Origin: Dipteris shenzhenensis
Taxonomy: Eukaryota; Polypodiophyta; Polypodiopsida; Gleicheniales
NCBI GenBank assembly: GCA_047967505.1
Contig: CM106541.1
Length of the DNA stretch: 64,000 bases
Reading direction: 5' to 3' (one strand)
Every line of letters starts with the position of its first letter. The stretch's first letter is position 1. The translations under genes and the position numbers were made by a program. A model generated the notes under the pieces. That model ran no database searches. It was not told the origin of the DNA and saw only the letters and a program-made list of their open reading frames with translations. Positions 20,985 to 31,848 of the stretch are shown here, one piece after another.

Positions 20985-22236
20985 GAAGTACAAGAAGAAG
21001 AAGAAGAAGAAGAATATATTATCGTCCTCTGAAGACCAAAAATCGGCCTATGGGACCTGAAACAATACAAAGCCTTACATACATAAAGACTCCTCCCTCA
21101 AAGGGGAGGGTAATAAGAGAAACTACCTTTTATGTCTAGGTGAGTTTCTGTGCTTGAAAAGCTTAGATACAAATGTTCCTAAAGCTGAGGGTGACGCCTT
21201 ATGTAGCAAATCAGCCAGTCTGTTATGTCCCTCAAGAAGAGAGCTGAACTTTTTCCTAATGTGTGCATAGTAAGGGCATATCATTACCATGTGTTCTTCT
21301 GTTTTTGGCATACCCTGGTCACATAATTGGCATATTCAGCTCTCTCTTGGCATGTCTTTCCATCCTCCTATTTCAATTTGCAGTTGGTGTGATTGGGTGC
21401 GAAGTGAAGCCAAAGCCCTCTGCTTATGCATTGCCATAGGTGTGCAAATGTACGTCTGCGTGGCTGACTCCTTTGCCATATAAGTGGGCCAATATTGGGG
21501 GTTGATAAATGTGCAGCAGTACTCGAACTTATCTCTATTTTTAGCTGTTTGCCATGACCTGTGTAGTGCATTCAGCAGGTCATGATGAAAAGCATCTTCA
21601 TCTACCTCCTCTGGTGAGTAGTTCAAGTACTCCTCTACCTCCCACTTCCTGAACCAATTTCTCAGATCTAGTGCCCATCGAGATGCCAAAATCTTGCTCT
21701 TGTTTGTCTTTTGGGGCTTTTGACTTTCTCCCCATGCCCTCTTTGGCAGCCTTTCAGCATCCATGCCTTTGACCTTTGTAATGTATCTGAGTACCTTCTT
21801 TAAAGCATGTAACTCTATGGGTAAGCATCTTGTCTCTAGAAGTAGCAGAGAGTAGGGTGTAGTAGCCTTGATGCCAAGGTGTCTCCTAAAAGAAGATTTC
21901 TGCATTTTTTCCAAATCATTCCATTTCGAGGATGATATACTCCCACCCGACACCTCTACTCCATAGAGCACTGTCTGTATCACATATGCCCCAAAAATCA
22001 TGTTTCGTACATGCCATCTTCTTGTATTGCTATTACTGCAGTCATTTTCAAATTGGTAATATTTTCCCCATCCTGCATCAAGTCTCCGTTGCACACAGCT
22101 GCCCCATTTATTATTGGCTGGAACTTCAATGCCTAGGTATTTGAATGAGTGCACTGTATCCACTGGTTGACCCATGTATGAGATTGAGGGGGGGTTGCTT
22201 GGCTGTATAGTTTTGATTGTCATGAGTTTAGTTTTG
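20985..22236 (-). mobile_element. Family A LINE, 5'-truncated, inserted in family B
   Basis: Runs on the minus strand from the end of RT to a hairpin AGGCC...GGTCT (plus 21033-21049) and a (TTC)n tail at 20992-21013. The 5' end is cut at 22236. Family B sequence continues on both sides: the zinc-knuckle part of ORF1 at 22237 upward and SVPSAP at 20980 downward, compared with the uninterrupted version at 39990-40060. AAGAA-rich flanks on both sides could be a diverged target duplication. Confidence 0.8.
21137..22223 (-). pseudogene. Family A LINE ORF2 C-terminal region with zinc finger
   Basis: An open 295-codon stretch (22223-21336) continues the end of the RT domain. FKYLGIEVPANNKWG and SSKWNDLEKMQKSSFRRHLG are the classic post-RT LINE segments. 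After a stop it goes on as HMVMICPYYAHIRKKF (21311-21137), which resembles the C-terminal zinc-binding region of plant LINE ORF2. Nearly the same protein occurs at 44021-44557. There is no start or RT core because the copy is 5'-truncated. Confidence 0.85.
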
Positions 22237-22590
22237 GTAACATTAACAAGAATGAACCAGACCAGGGATTTCTTATGTCTTTTCTACTTCTTTGGAAAAT
22301 GTCTAGCAAAATCCCCACAGACTCTACAAATTCGACACTAGTCTTGCCTGCTTGCTGCAATCTCGACTCCATGCTGAAAAAGAGAGCCATCTAGGCCCTG
22401 GAGCATGAGGTGGTCATTAGTAATGGTTTAGAGACAATGACCCTAACTCTAGGTACCCCAGTGGAACTGATCGCCTTTTCCGCTAAAGAGGGCAAACCCT
22501 AGAAGGGGGGGTCTCATTGACCAGTTCAAAAGTAGCTTTGATTGTGGCAAGGAGTCTATGGTACACCTGGGGCAGACTTGGAAGCCTAAC
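22237..22590 (-). pseudogene. Family B LINE ORF1 part with degraded zinc knuckle
   Basis: Minus-strand pieces VYHRLLATIKATFELV, then GVPRVRVIVSK, then a CRICR..FARHFPKK.KRHKK stretch. The same order is present at 40240-40030 (VYQRLLTTIGDSFGLV; GVPEVRVIVADRF; HFARDCPRKKKRPKK). This identifies the region as ORF1 of family B, upstream of the part at 18415-20984. The first knuckle cysteines survive but the frame is broken. Confidence 0.65.
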
Positions 22591-22784
22591 GAAGAGAGAA
22601 AGAAAGAAAGAAAGAAAGAAAGAAAGTTTATTAAAGTCTTCGGAGACGTCGTTTGCCTAGCCTCCTCTACGTGGTTGAAACCGAGAGAGGGGCTTGAAGA
22701 AGATCTTCTTGGAGCCAAGCGGTAAGGGACCACAATTGAGCACAGGGCTCCTAGGAGAGAAGAGACTAGGAAGGAGAGGCTAGG
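22591..22784 (-). mobile_element. Family C-like LINE 3' end, short and decayed
   Basis: A (GAAA)n run at 22595-22625 followed by GTTTATTAAAGTCTTCGG, the reverse of the family C 3' end, after which the sequence departs (the partner arm of the hairpin is not recognisable). About 190 bp remain before the next tail at 22785. Confidence 0.6.
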
Positions 22785-23510
22785 ATGAAAGAAAGAAAGT
22801 TATTGTTCGAAAGGCCGATGGGTCTATCTGTGAGAAACCAAATACAAACAAGCTGAAAGGGTGGAGCTACTAAGTGAGCCAACACCCATACTACATGCTA
22901 CATGTTACATAGTCATAAGAACCTCAAGATAAAGCCTAAACATGATGTTTGTGTCAATGTGGCCGTCCTCATTGCCACTATCATCATAGGTCATCAGAGT
23001 ATAACGGAGAATCCAACGTAAGATCATGAAGGACCCAGTGCCCAATGAGACAGTGGTAGCATAAAGTCAGATATAGAGTGCTGTCGACTATCTGTGGGCG
23101 CTACGCGGCATGGTCTCCTGGCAAAAGCACCAGTGCTACGGTGACCCCAGACGGTCGTAGCCCCATCCTGAACAAGGAGGGAATGTTTCCAATTGTAATT
23201 TGTGTGTCCATCCTTTGTTGGGTATGACGTGTCACACTGGATCTGGGTCCCGGATGTGTCGTAGGTCTGCATGGTGATAACCTGCACGGTTTGGCTGGAA
23301 AAACTCTGTGATATGCTCTGAGACGAGTCTTCCAGTGCATCTCATCCCTGTCTTTGTGATTTGAGTAGGCGCTTTCGATGTCTAACTGCATCATGGATGA
23401 AGGCGGCCAAACATCTCTGGTCTAGAAGGCGAGGAAGTGAGAAAGTAGCCTGAAGTTGGCTCTGAAGAGGCAATAAAACCGACCTAGGATCTCGTAGTAT
23501 AGTGGACACT
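22785..23510 (-). mobile_element. Family C LINE, 5'-truncated
   Basis: Tail GAAAGAAAGAAAG at 22787-22799, hairpin arms GGCC..GGTCT (one mismatch) at 22812-22825, then the C-terminal coding region with DQRCLAAFIHDAVRHRKRLL near 23430 and RRPCRVAPTDSRQHSISDF near 23060. The 5' end stops at 23510, exactly where the (GA)n tail of the next copy begins. Confidence 0.8.
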
Positions 23511-24335
23511 TGAAGAGAGAGAGAGAGAGAGAGAGAGTTTATTAAAGTCTTCGGGAGACCGTGAAGGTCTATGAGACTAAAGATAACTGATACAATGAGC
23601 ATAACGGTGGCGGTCTCAAAACGGGCCAGCCAACCATTTCTACAAAAAAGAGGTTATGAAGGACGGTGTGTCTAGTCCTGATACAAAAATATGTGTCTAC
23701 CTCCAGATGATACAAAAAAGAAGGGGGGGGCACCAAAAATGGGGCAGAGGGAGGAGATACAATATATATGTGTAGGTGGTGATTGTCAAAGACCAATCAT
23801 AGAGGGGCGTCAAATGGGAGGCCGGAAAAAACTATGCGATAGATGATTGGCCTCTGATGTCATGCGGCCTAGTCGAGCTCGGTCGTCGGGGGCGGCGGGT
23901 GCCCTGTGGATGAGGGCAACGGTAACCCCGGTGGGGCGGGCAGAGAGCAGAGACGAGATGTCATGGACCCGGATGTGTGAGTCTGTCCGCTGGCGCAGCT
24001 GTTGTGGCTCTGGCTCTCGCTCATGTCCGCGTCGTCGGCTAGACTGAGGAGAGGTATTCTGTAACTGGAAGAAATCAGTGATGGGCCGCTGGGTGTCCTC
24101 ACGCTGTGTGTGCTGCGCGTGTCGCCGTGCTCGGAGAGAGGTATCTCGATGGCGAGTCATCTCATGTAAGAAAGCGGCTAGGCATCGCTGATCCGGGAAC
24201 TGCAGCATGTGTGGGAGGGGGCCGAATCCGTCGCGGAAGAGGCAGTGGTACCGGCCTCGAATGGCATAATAGATAGGACATCTGAAAGCAAAGTGCTCCT
24301 CCGACTCGATCTCCTGCAAGTCGCAAAGTGGGCAA
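23511..24335 (-). mobile_element. Family C LINE, 5'-truncated, with (TC)n tail
   Basis: (GA)n at 23514-23537 (TC tail on the minus strand), GTTTATTAAAGTCTTCGGGAG, then hairpin arms. The C-terminal frame includes CPLCDLQEIESEEHFAFRCP (C-x2-C-x9-H-x4-C) near 24290, DQRCLAAFLHEMTRHRDTSL, and PTGVTVALI near 23930. It ends at the next tail. There are frame breaks between 23800 and 24050. Confidence 0.8.
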
Positions 24336-24712
24336 AGGCAAAGAGAGATTTTATTAGAGTCTGAGAAAGAAATTTTATTAGAGTCTTTGGAAGACCCCGA
24401 TGGGTCTATGAGACTGAAAGAAAACCTGATACAAACCATAGTAAGGGGAGCTACTAAACGAGCATCATCAACCGTGTTTAGTCCTAAGTCTGATCATACA
24501 TAGTCAAATACATCTGGGTGTGACAATGAAAAGGAAAAAGACTGGAGCGGAGTGGAATTCTCCGTATGTCATGTCGCCCTGGCTGGCGCGTAGCCGGTGA
24601 TGGGACGTTGGCGTCTGTCAAGGGGTGCCGTGTGTCTCGGTCTCTTGGAGAAGGCTCGACGCAAGACCAGAGCCACCGTGACTCTCGTGGGACGTGTCCC
24701 GGGTCTATGAGA
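24336..24712 (-). mobile_element. Family C LINE, short 5'-truncated copy
   Basis: Two successive TTTTATTAGAGTCT segments (24342 and 24371) precede hairpin arms AGACC..GGTCT, suggesting a tail within a tail. The remaining coding part is only TRPTRVTVALVLRRAF and DRRQRPITGYAPARAT (24715-24590). The next copy starts at 24713 without a microsatellite. Confidence 0.75.
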
Positions 24713-25159
24713 GTTTATTAAAGTCTTCGAAAGACCGATGGGTCTATGAGACTGTGAAAAACGTGATACAATGAGCTGTGGTAGTGGAGCTACTAAACGA
24801 GCATCCACACCAATGCAAAATGCAAAAAATGCAGAATGGTAGTACTAAATCCTAAGTACAACATAGTCATATCTCGACTGTATATATCAATCAATCTTAG
24901 CATCATCGTCGACATCATCATAACCATCATCATCATCATCAGTAGCAGCAAGACATCAGGATGGATGAGGCTGTGGAGGTGGAGGCATGAGGTCAGCAAT
25001 AGAGCGCTGTCGCCCCCCCCAAGGGTGCAGTCTTGGTACGTCTCCTGGTCATAGCTCTGCGTCTAACTAGGGCCATTGTGACCCCCGTCGGTCGGGCTCT
25101 GACCCTAAACAAGGAGGGGATGTCTCCAAGTATGATCTGTGAGTTAACCCTCTGTCTGA

Positions 25160-26719
25160 GTTATCGGGTCACAGGCTTCGAGTCACAATCACGTCGAGGT
25201 CTCGCCTCATGGGGGTCTATGTGATCTGGCTGAAAGAACTCCGTGATAGAGCTCTGAGAGGTATCAGTTGGTGGAGAAGTCTGCTCCTGTCTTCGTGCTC
25301 GGAGTATCCTATCTCGGTGTCTAAGCACCTCATGAATGAAACCGGCCAAGCATCGTTGGTTTGGGTAGGAGAGGAAACGGGCCAAATCCCCATAACTATC
25401 TCTGAAGAGGTAGTAGAAATGCCCACAGATCTCATAGTAAACAAGGCATCTGAATATGAAATGCTCCTTTGTCTCAACCTCTTGCATGTCACACAGTGTG
25501 CATATGCACCTCTCCTTGGGTAACCGCTCTGCTTTGCCGCTCTCGATACAAAGTCTGTGAGATGAGATCCGGAACTGCTCAAGAGAGATCCTCAGCGAGT
25601 GGGGTAGGTGAATTGCGTGTATCCTGGTGGATCAATGAAACCCTCCGCTCTGATATGTAAGAAGTGATCTTTGTAGAAGCCTAGCTTCAATGGAAGATCA
25701 CTTGGACCCAACCAAGTCCGAAATGTGTGTAGCTGGAGTAGATCCTCACGAATAACCTAGTTGACCTTGTGTGATAGGAGGGGAGAGAAAGGAGCATCCA
25801 TGCTGTACTGGAAAGGAGGTAGTTTCTCCATGTGGAGCCCTAGTCCTGCAAACCATCTCTCTGTGCGTGCATACCAACACCTCTGGTCTCCCCCTGATGC
25901 AAGTGCCATAGAAGAGGACAGTGCTAGCCATGGTATCTTGCTACGCCCGGATGTGCAATCCCCATACTCCCTGACTCGGTATAGATACGTAATGACCTGA
26001 AATGCAGCATCTAGCTGTAATGGGGGTGACCCAAATTCCGCCCGGATGATAACATGAGAACCTGTAGCCGCTCCACCCTAGCCCAATCTGTATTCGATAA
26101 GTCTGGCCCCTAGCATTGACTGCCATACATCCCTGTTGGGCGGACCAAGGAGTCACCTTTGGTCCGTGGATCTTGAAAGTGAGAGCGGAAGCATTGCCTC
26201 TCTAGTCTAGCCAATGAAGCATATCCTCTGCTCAGGTGTGCATGCATCGCGGGTCTCATAGTGAAGATAAGTCCGGAATAGACGACCGCTAGATAGGTGT
26301 ATGATGAAACTACCTCAGCAGGGGACCCATTAAATCTAAAATGCTCATCGCGCATGACGACTCGAGATGTATTGAAGATCATAACCTTGGTTTTTACCCA
26401 AGTTGACCTGCAAATCATGAGACTCACAAAAGGATTGTAGTGCGTCAAGGTGTCTTTGGAGCCCCTTTGCTGAGGAAGACAAGAGAGCCACACCATCTGT
26501 GTAAAGCAATATCCGGATTAGCGTGCCCACGAGAGAGCAACCTACCCCACCTTGTGCCTGCATCATTGTCTTGAGCTCGTCGATGTAGAGGCCAAACAAG
26601 GTAGGTGATCATGGGCACCCTTGTTTGACCCCGATAGTGCTCATGATCTCGTCTGTCCATCCAGATCCTATCCAGACTCTACTTGAAACATAAAGTGCCA
26701 TGACAGCCCAAATGATCTC
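25160..26719 (-). pseudogene. Family C LINE ORF2: RT second half and C-terminus
   Basis: Continues the RT from the other side of the inserted LTR element. SPTLFGLYIDEL comes first, then the active-site box ILLYTDGVALLSSS, where YADD has become YTDG, so the enzyme is dead. HDLQVNLGKN and VSSYTYLAV follow. The C-terminal part carries the LINE finger near 25480 in degraded form. Several stops and frame changes are present. The intact arrangement of the C-terminus is best seen at 36101-37009. Confidence 0.8.
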
Positions 26720-26724
26720 CTGGT

Positions 26725-27843
26725 TGTTAGAAAGGACCCAACAGAGGGTACACACAGCGGAAGACGTATAGTAATGCCCAGGAGCTCACACAGTGGTGTG
26801 GGGTGTGGAATCACAAACTTCTTTACTTAATGTGCATCACATAGATGTGCAGACTCATCAATAGACAATGAACCAGCCAGATAGAGAAACCACCAAAATA
26901 TATTTTCGTCCAAAACTATGGACACAATACAAAAGATATAGATCAAGAGTCCCACCAATGGTGTGGTCCTCTGATCTTACCACAAGGTCCTTCTCCTGTC
27001 AGCAGTTATCTCTAGACTCGAGCCCGCATGCTCCACCTGGAGCTTATGTGGACACTCCGTCCTTTGACCTCAGCTCCTTGCTGCCCTAGAAGACAGCCAA
27101 AGTCTCAGCCTCACACTTGAGCTAAGTCTGCGGCAACACTAGTACTCCTTCAGCTTCTGGATGTAGGTCCCAAGGGTGGTGCTCTGCTGCTCCTTTCTGC
27201 TCTGCTGGAAGCTGCACTGCTGAATGAATTATGCCCCTCCAAAGGGCTCTTTATATAGGCATCTAGGGCCCCTTTTAGTAGCCGACAGGCCTGCCCTAAC
27301 ATGGCCGACCAGTTTGCCATAGAACCGACCCCACAGGCCCCTATTTATTGGGATGTGGGCACTTCTCTAGTGCTGTGTGCTCCCTGCCTTTAAGTGGGGG
27401 CCCAGCACCCCTTGCTTTGTGTGCCAGCCCCCTCCCACTCCCCTCTATGCATGGGGCTGTGGGCTGGCCTATGTGGCTGATCAGTTTCCTGGCCCTATGT
27501 AGGGGCAGGGTGCTGCCCACTGCAGCCCCTCCCTTCCCTGCAACACTTGTGCTGCTGCCAGGCCCTCTTGCAGGTCCTTTAACCTGCTCATAGCCTTTCT
27601 CATCCTAGGCGCTTCTGCTGCTCCAGACCTGCCCTCTTGCAGCCCGCTCCATCACTTGGATGCCCCGCCATCTGCACTGTAATTCGCGCCATCTGTTGCA
27701 GCCTTCTTCTCTTGTGAGGTGCTGCCCATGTGGCAGCCCCCTCTCTCTCTCTTTTTCTTTTGGGGCACATCCTGCCCAAGGTCTCCCTCCCCCACACTCT
27801 CCTCATATGGGGGCTTACAGATGGGGAGGTGACCTTTCCAACA
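26725..27843 (-). repeat. 3' LTR of the non-autonomous element
   Basis: TGTTAGAAAGGACCC to TTTCCAACA on the plus strand. It has a TATATAA box (minus strand, plus 27251-27257). Compared with the other LTR there are scattered single-base differences and a two-base GT difference near 26795. Confidence 0.9.
27251..27257 (-). promoter_or_regulatory. TATA box in the 3' LTR
   Basis: Minus strand reads GCCTATATAAAGAGCCC; the same element is conserved in the partner LTR at 28938-28944. Transcription would run toward lower coordinates. Confidence 0.55.
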
Positions 27844-28408
27844 CCCCCTCTCACGACACATCTCGGGCCATTGCCAACACGTCGATGGAAGATGCTCCAG
27901 TAACTCCCTGGTTGTAGTCATCTGGAACTTTTTGATGTCGAAATCTTTTCCTGTCTTTTCATCCAGTGGCTCTTGCTCCACCAGGTCCGGTTCCACTTCT
28001 GCACACCATCCTGGTACATAGGTCCATCTTTGGTAGCACCTCTTGGCACCACCTCCTTCAGTCACGTCCCGCCTTTGAACTCGAGCAATCCAGCCGTCAC
28101 GATCTTCCAGTTGTCCCCCTCATAATGAGTGAACAACCTGGAGTCTTCCAAGCACCATTCTCTTAGGGTCTGTTTCAACCCGTCCTTCCTTTGGCAAGGT
28201 CTGCAACAAAAGTACATCTCTGCACAACCTGGACCGCGAACTTTAAACGCACCTGACTGAACCTGAGTCACCCTACTTCTCGCAAGGGCACAATCCTCCA
28301 GTCGTGGAAGTCAATTCCCAAGAGCTTCTGAATCAGGGTCGTCCTTCAGCAAGGTCCCTGCCTTCAGGCTCCCACACCTGTGAGCCTCCTACTTGGGCTC
28401 TGATACCA
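27844..28408 (-). other. Internal domain of the non-autonomous element, no gene
   Basis: 565 bp between the LTRs with a polypurine tract (GAGAGGGGG on the minus strand) at its 3' end and a primer site at its 5' end. The stretch from 28254 to 28395 matches 38628-38774 next to the related LTR (for example GCAAGGGCACAATCCTCCAG), so the leader is shared with a gag-bearing relative. Confidence 0.75.
28396..28408 (-). promoter_or_regulatory. Primer binding site of the non-autonomous element
   Basis: Minus strand TGGTATCAGAGCC, directly adjoining the 5' LTR end at 28409; complementary to initiator Met tRNA as in plant copia elements. Confidence 0.88.
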
Positions 28409-29531
28409 TGTTAGAAAGGACCCAACAGAGGGTACACACAGCGGAAGACTTATAGTAATGCCCAGGAGCTCACACAGTGTGGTGTGGGGTGTGGAATCAC
28501 AAACTTCTTTACTTAATGTGCATCACATAGATGTGCAGACTCATCAATAGACAATGAACCAGCTAGATAGAGAAACCACCAAAATATATTTCCGTCCAAA
28601 ACTATGGACACAATACAAAAGATATAGATCTAGAGTCCCACCAATGGTGTGGTCCTCTGATCTTACCACAAGGTCCTTCTCCTATCAGCCAGTTATCTCT
28701 AGACTCGAGCCCGCGTGCTCCACCTCGAGCTTATGTGGACTCTCCGTCCTTTGACCTCAGCTCCTTGCTGCCCTAGAAGACAGCCAAAGTCTCAGCCTCA
28801 CACTTGAGCTAAGTCTGCAGCAACACTAGTACTCCTTCAGCTTCTGGATGTAGGCCCCAAGGGTGGTGCTCTGCTGCTCCTTTCTGCTCTGCTGGAAGCT
28901 GCGCTGCTGAATGAATTATGCCCCTCCAAAGGGCTCTTTATATAGGCATCTAGGGCCCCTTTCAGTAGCCGACTGGCTTGCCCTAACATGGCTGACCAGT
29001 CTGCCATAGAACCGACCCCATAGGCCCCTATTTATTGGGCTGTGGGCACTTCTCTAGTGCTGTGTGCTCCCTGCCTTTAAGTGGGGGCCCAGCCCCCCTT
29101 GCTTTGTGTGCCAGCCCCCTCCCACTCCCGTCTATGCATGGGGCTGTGGGATGGCCTATGTGGCTGATCAGTTTCCTGGCCCTATATAAGGGCAGGGTGC
29201 TGCCCACTGCAGCCCCTCCCTTCCCTGCAACACTTGTGCTGCTGCCATGCCCTCTTGCAGGCCCTTTAACCTGCTCATAGCCTTTCTCGTCCTAGGCGCT
29301 TGTGCTGCTCCAGATCTGCCCTCTTGCAGGCCCGCTTCATCACTTGGATGCCCCGCCGTCTGCACTGTAATTCGCGCCATCTGTTGCAGCCTTCTTCTCT
29401 TGTGAGGTGCTGCCCATGTGGCAGCCCCCTCTCCCTCTCTTTATCTTTTGGGGCACATCCTGCCCAAGGTCTCCCTCCCCCACGCTCTCCTCATATGGGG
29501 GCTTATAGATGGGGACGTGACCTTTCCAACA
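28409..29531 (-). repeat. 5' LTR of the non-autonomous element
   Basis: Pairs with 26725-27843. The TATA box lies at 28938-28944 on the minus strand. Frames across the LTR are open for about 80 codons in both copies simply because the sequence is GC-rich and duplicated; they are not genes. Confidence 0.9.
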
Positions 29532-29536
29532 CTGGT

Positions 29537-30025
29537 CATAACCCAAATCTTATAGGCGACATATGAGGCGGGCTCTCGGAACAGTGTCAAACGCCTTGCG
29601 GAAATCCACAAAGCAACAGTAAACCCTCTGCTTCCGTGCCCTCGCCTCCTCGATGATGCATCTGAGCGCGAGAATATGGTCCATGGTCCCATGATCCCAT
29701 CTGAAACCAGCCTGTCCCGTTGCTCTGAGTCCTCGACACTCTGCAAATCTGCTGACCTCAGAATCAAGTACTGATGCATAAATCTTGGACATGACATGTC
29801 CAATCATAATGGTCCTGTAGTTCTCCGGGTTCATGGGATCCCCTGCCTTGTGGATGGGTGAGATAGTGTTGATGGTCTAGGTGCGTGGAAACCCCAAGCA
29901 AACATCTTCATTAAATAGCTTGGCTAAGATCGGGGCTAGGAGGTTAATCCCATATGCAATGAACTTAGTGCATAGTCCCTCATGATCCTTTGCTCGGCCA
30001 TTATGAAGTTTCAGTACGGCATCCT
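29537..30025 (-). pseudogene. Family C LINE reverse transcriptase, first half
   Basis: Minus strand: GDPMNPENYRTIMIGHVMSK, then FAECRGLRATGQAGFRWDHG and TMDHIL, then CCFVDFRKAFDTVPRARLI. These are RT motifs with FVDFRKAFD holding the catalytic Asp of motif A. It is broken at 29536 by the LTR element and by one stop near 29880. Confidence 0.85.
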
Positions 30026-31555
30026 TTACTCCCCTCTAGTGAAGAGGGTGCAGGATGTGGGGCGTGGCATATCTGATAAGTTAGGGGCTGGCTGATTTGG
30101 GATATCATAGAGCTTGTGTGCATAATCAAACCATACTTGAGTGTCAGTGAGTGGTGGGGGGGACCGTCCCTCTAGAAATCTCTGCCAGAAGTCCTTAGAG
30201 TTGTTATTGAACAGAATGTTCAGTAGCTGCTCCTTGTTCCGGCGCACGAAGTCAAGTTTCTTCTTGCGTACTAGACGACGGTACTCGTGTAGCGTCTCTG
30301 GTTCGCTCGGAAGGCTGTTTTTTGTTTCGAATCTGAGCTGACAGCGTAAAGCCTTACACTCATCATTATACCAGCTATTACAGGGTATGGTCCTAGGTGG
30401 TGGTGGACGGGTGGTGTGGGGGAAGGCGTGAAGAGCGGCCTCGTGAAGTGAGCGAGTGACTAGGGTAGCATGATCCTTTAAAAGGGATATAAAGTCAATG
30501 TATGCGAGAAGTATGTACAGACGGCCAGAGTAAGTAGGTGAGTGATCGCGATCAAAGCGTATATCATGGTAGGTGGAGTAAGAACTCAACGGGGTACAAA
30601 GTGCTGTGCGGCGGGGGGTAGAAATGCTAAAGAAAAGATATGTATGATCAGCCCCTGGAGGGAGAGGTGCTACGACAAAGTCAGTGATGCAAGATGTGAA
30701 GGCAGGGGATCCCATGATGTAGTCCAGAACGAAAGCAAGTGAAGCCACTTGAAGCGGGTCATCTATCAAGACCATTATAGATGATGAGATCATGCTTTCT
30801 GCTGAGGTCTAATAGGGCCTGCCCATAGATGTGAGCGGTGCTCAGCTGAAACTCGTAGCATACCTGCCTCCTTAAGGTCAATGTCTGGCAATAGAGTGGA
30901 ATCATTTTTGAAGTCAAGGAGTGGTGCTTGACGAGCGCCTGTCCTCTCGTTGAAGTCCCCAACTAGGAGGACTTCCCCGTGGCTAGAGAAGTCAACAACG
31001 GACTAATAAAGAGCAGCAAATGGTGATGTCTGATCCTCCCCTCGAATATCTCTGGCAAAGCGGGAGGTCTCGGGGGGAAAGTAGCAAACTGCAATAAACA
31101 AATCCCAGCTATCCATGTGTCGAATCCGGATCCAGAGAAACCTGGAGTGTGGATCTCTCTGCTCCACTGAGATGGTTCCCAAAAGTGTGGATCTGTAAAG
31201 GACCGCAACTCCTCCTGACCCTCGAACCCTTGTATCCCTCGTCTCATCTCTGTAGGCAGACTCCGATGTATATCCACTGACTATTAGTAGTGGGCGCTCT
31301 GTGCTTTGATGTGTCTCTATGTAAAAGACTATGTCGTGACCTGTATAGGATTCCGAGAAGTTCCCTGGTTTTGACCATAAGGTACCATTACAGTTCCAGA
31401 TGGTACAAGATAGGGTCTCGGATGTCTGGGTCTCATAGACCCCGCCTCCCTATGTGGGAGGAGAGGTGGGTGTCCGACGGGGGCCGGTAAGGAGTCGTCC
31501 ATCTCGTACTACTGCCCACTTCCCCTCCTTGCGGGCTTGATGCCGCTGCTGCACC
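30026..31555 (-). pseudogene. Family C LINE: ORF1 end, endonuclease and linker
   Basis: From 31555 down: RKEGKWAVVRDGR (ORF1 C-terminus), WNCNGTLWSKPGN and IETHQS at the start of the apurinic-type endonuclease, DFNER near 30955 (GDFN box, metal-binding/catalytic), and GADHTYLFF near 30650 (the SDH box). Then comes the open 255-codon frame 30793-30026 with PCNSWYNDECKALRCQLR and KEQLLNILFNNNSKDFWQ. The endonuclease would nick target DNA to prime reverse transcription. Frame breaks between 31300 and 30800 inactivate it. Confidence 0.85.
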
Positions 31556-31834
31556 TGTAGGCTATCTCATGGGCTATCCATAGATGCCACTTATACCTTG
31601 GTATGAGCCTTGTACGCCTAGTTATAGTCAGTTAAGACTATTGGTACAGTTAGTTTATGTACCATCTAGGTCAGTTAGGACACTTAGTCCAGTTAGGGCA
31701 GTTAGCCCTAGGGTTTTGCTATGTTGGCTCTCCCTTGAGCCTCCACACTTCAGTTTTGCAGCAATCTATTACAGCACTCGTTTTTCTGCATTGTGCTTCC
31801 ATTTTTGAGCTTCCATTGCTTCGAACACCCAACA
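31556..31834 (+). repeat. 5' LTR of the chimeric copia element
   Basis: 279 bp, TG...CA, close to identical to 37464-37743. It shares blocks (GTATG(A/T)GCCTTGTA, GACACTTAGTC) with the LTR at 59623-59908, which makes the two families relatives. Confidence 0.9.
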
Positions 31835-31835
31835 G

Positions 31836-31848
31836 TGGTATCAGAGCC
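31836..31848 (+). promoter_or_regulatory. Primer binding site
   Basis: TGGTATCAGAGCC one base after the LTR, complementary to initiator Met tRNA. Confidence 0.9.

Larger units (their letters stand above)
26725..29531 (-). mobile_element. Non-autonomous LTR retrotransposon with long LTRs and a 565-bp core
   Basis: Two near-identical LTRs (1,119 and 1,123 bp) flank an internal region of only 565 bp. The core has a primer site at 28396-28408 and a polypurine tract at 27844-27852, both for the minus strand, but no protease, integrase or RT. The internal frame 28271-28062 is not a recognisable Gag. It must borrow proteins. The LTR at 38785-39728, which sits upstream of a copia gag, is related along its whole length and points to the donor lineage. 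Insertion is in the RT of a family C LINE. Confidence 0.92.
26720..29536. repeat. CTGGT target-site duplication around the LTR element
   Basis: CTGGT occurs at 26720-26724 and again at 29532-29536, immediately outside TG...CA termini. Five bases is the normal duplication for copia-type integration. Removing one copy and the insert restores continuous LINE RT sequence. Confidence 0.9.
24713..31555 (-). mobile_element. Family C LINE, near full length, split by an LTR element
   Basis: About 4.03 kb once the 2.8-kb insertion at 26725-29531 is removed. Minus-strand order: the end of ORF1 (RKEGKWAVVRDGR near 31540-31500), endonuclease (31400-30550), linker, RT (30025-29537 and 26719-26100), C-terminal region with zinc motif (25490-25420), an (ATC)n-containing 3' untranslated region, hairpin and TTTATTAAA-type end at 24713-24745. 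It starts where the copia LTR at 31556 begins, so its 5' part is missing. Confidence 0.85.

Noticed and set aside
27348-27593. Open frame of 81 codons, repeated at 29035-29280 with few changes, as a possible conserved protein
   Set aside because: Both copies lie in the two LTRs of one element; similarity is due to LTR duplication, the frame is Leu/Pro-rich and opposite to the element's strand.
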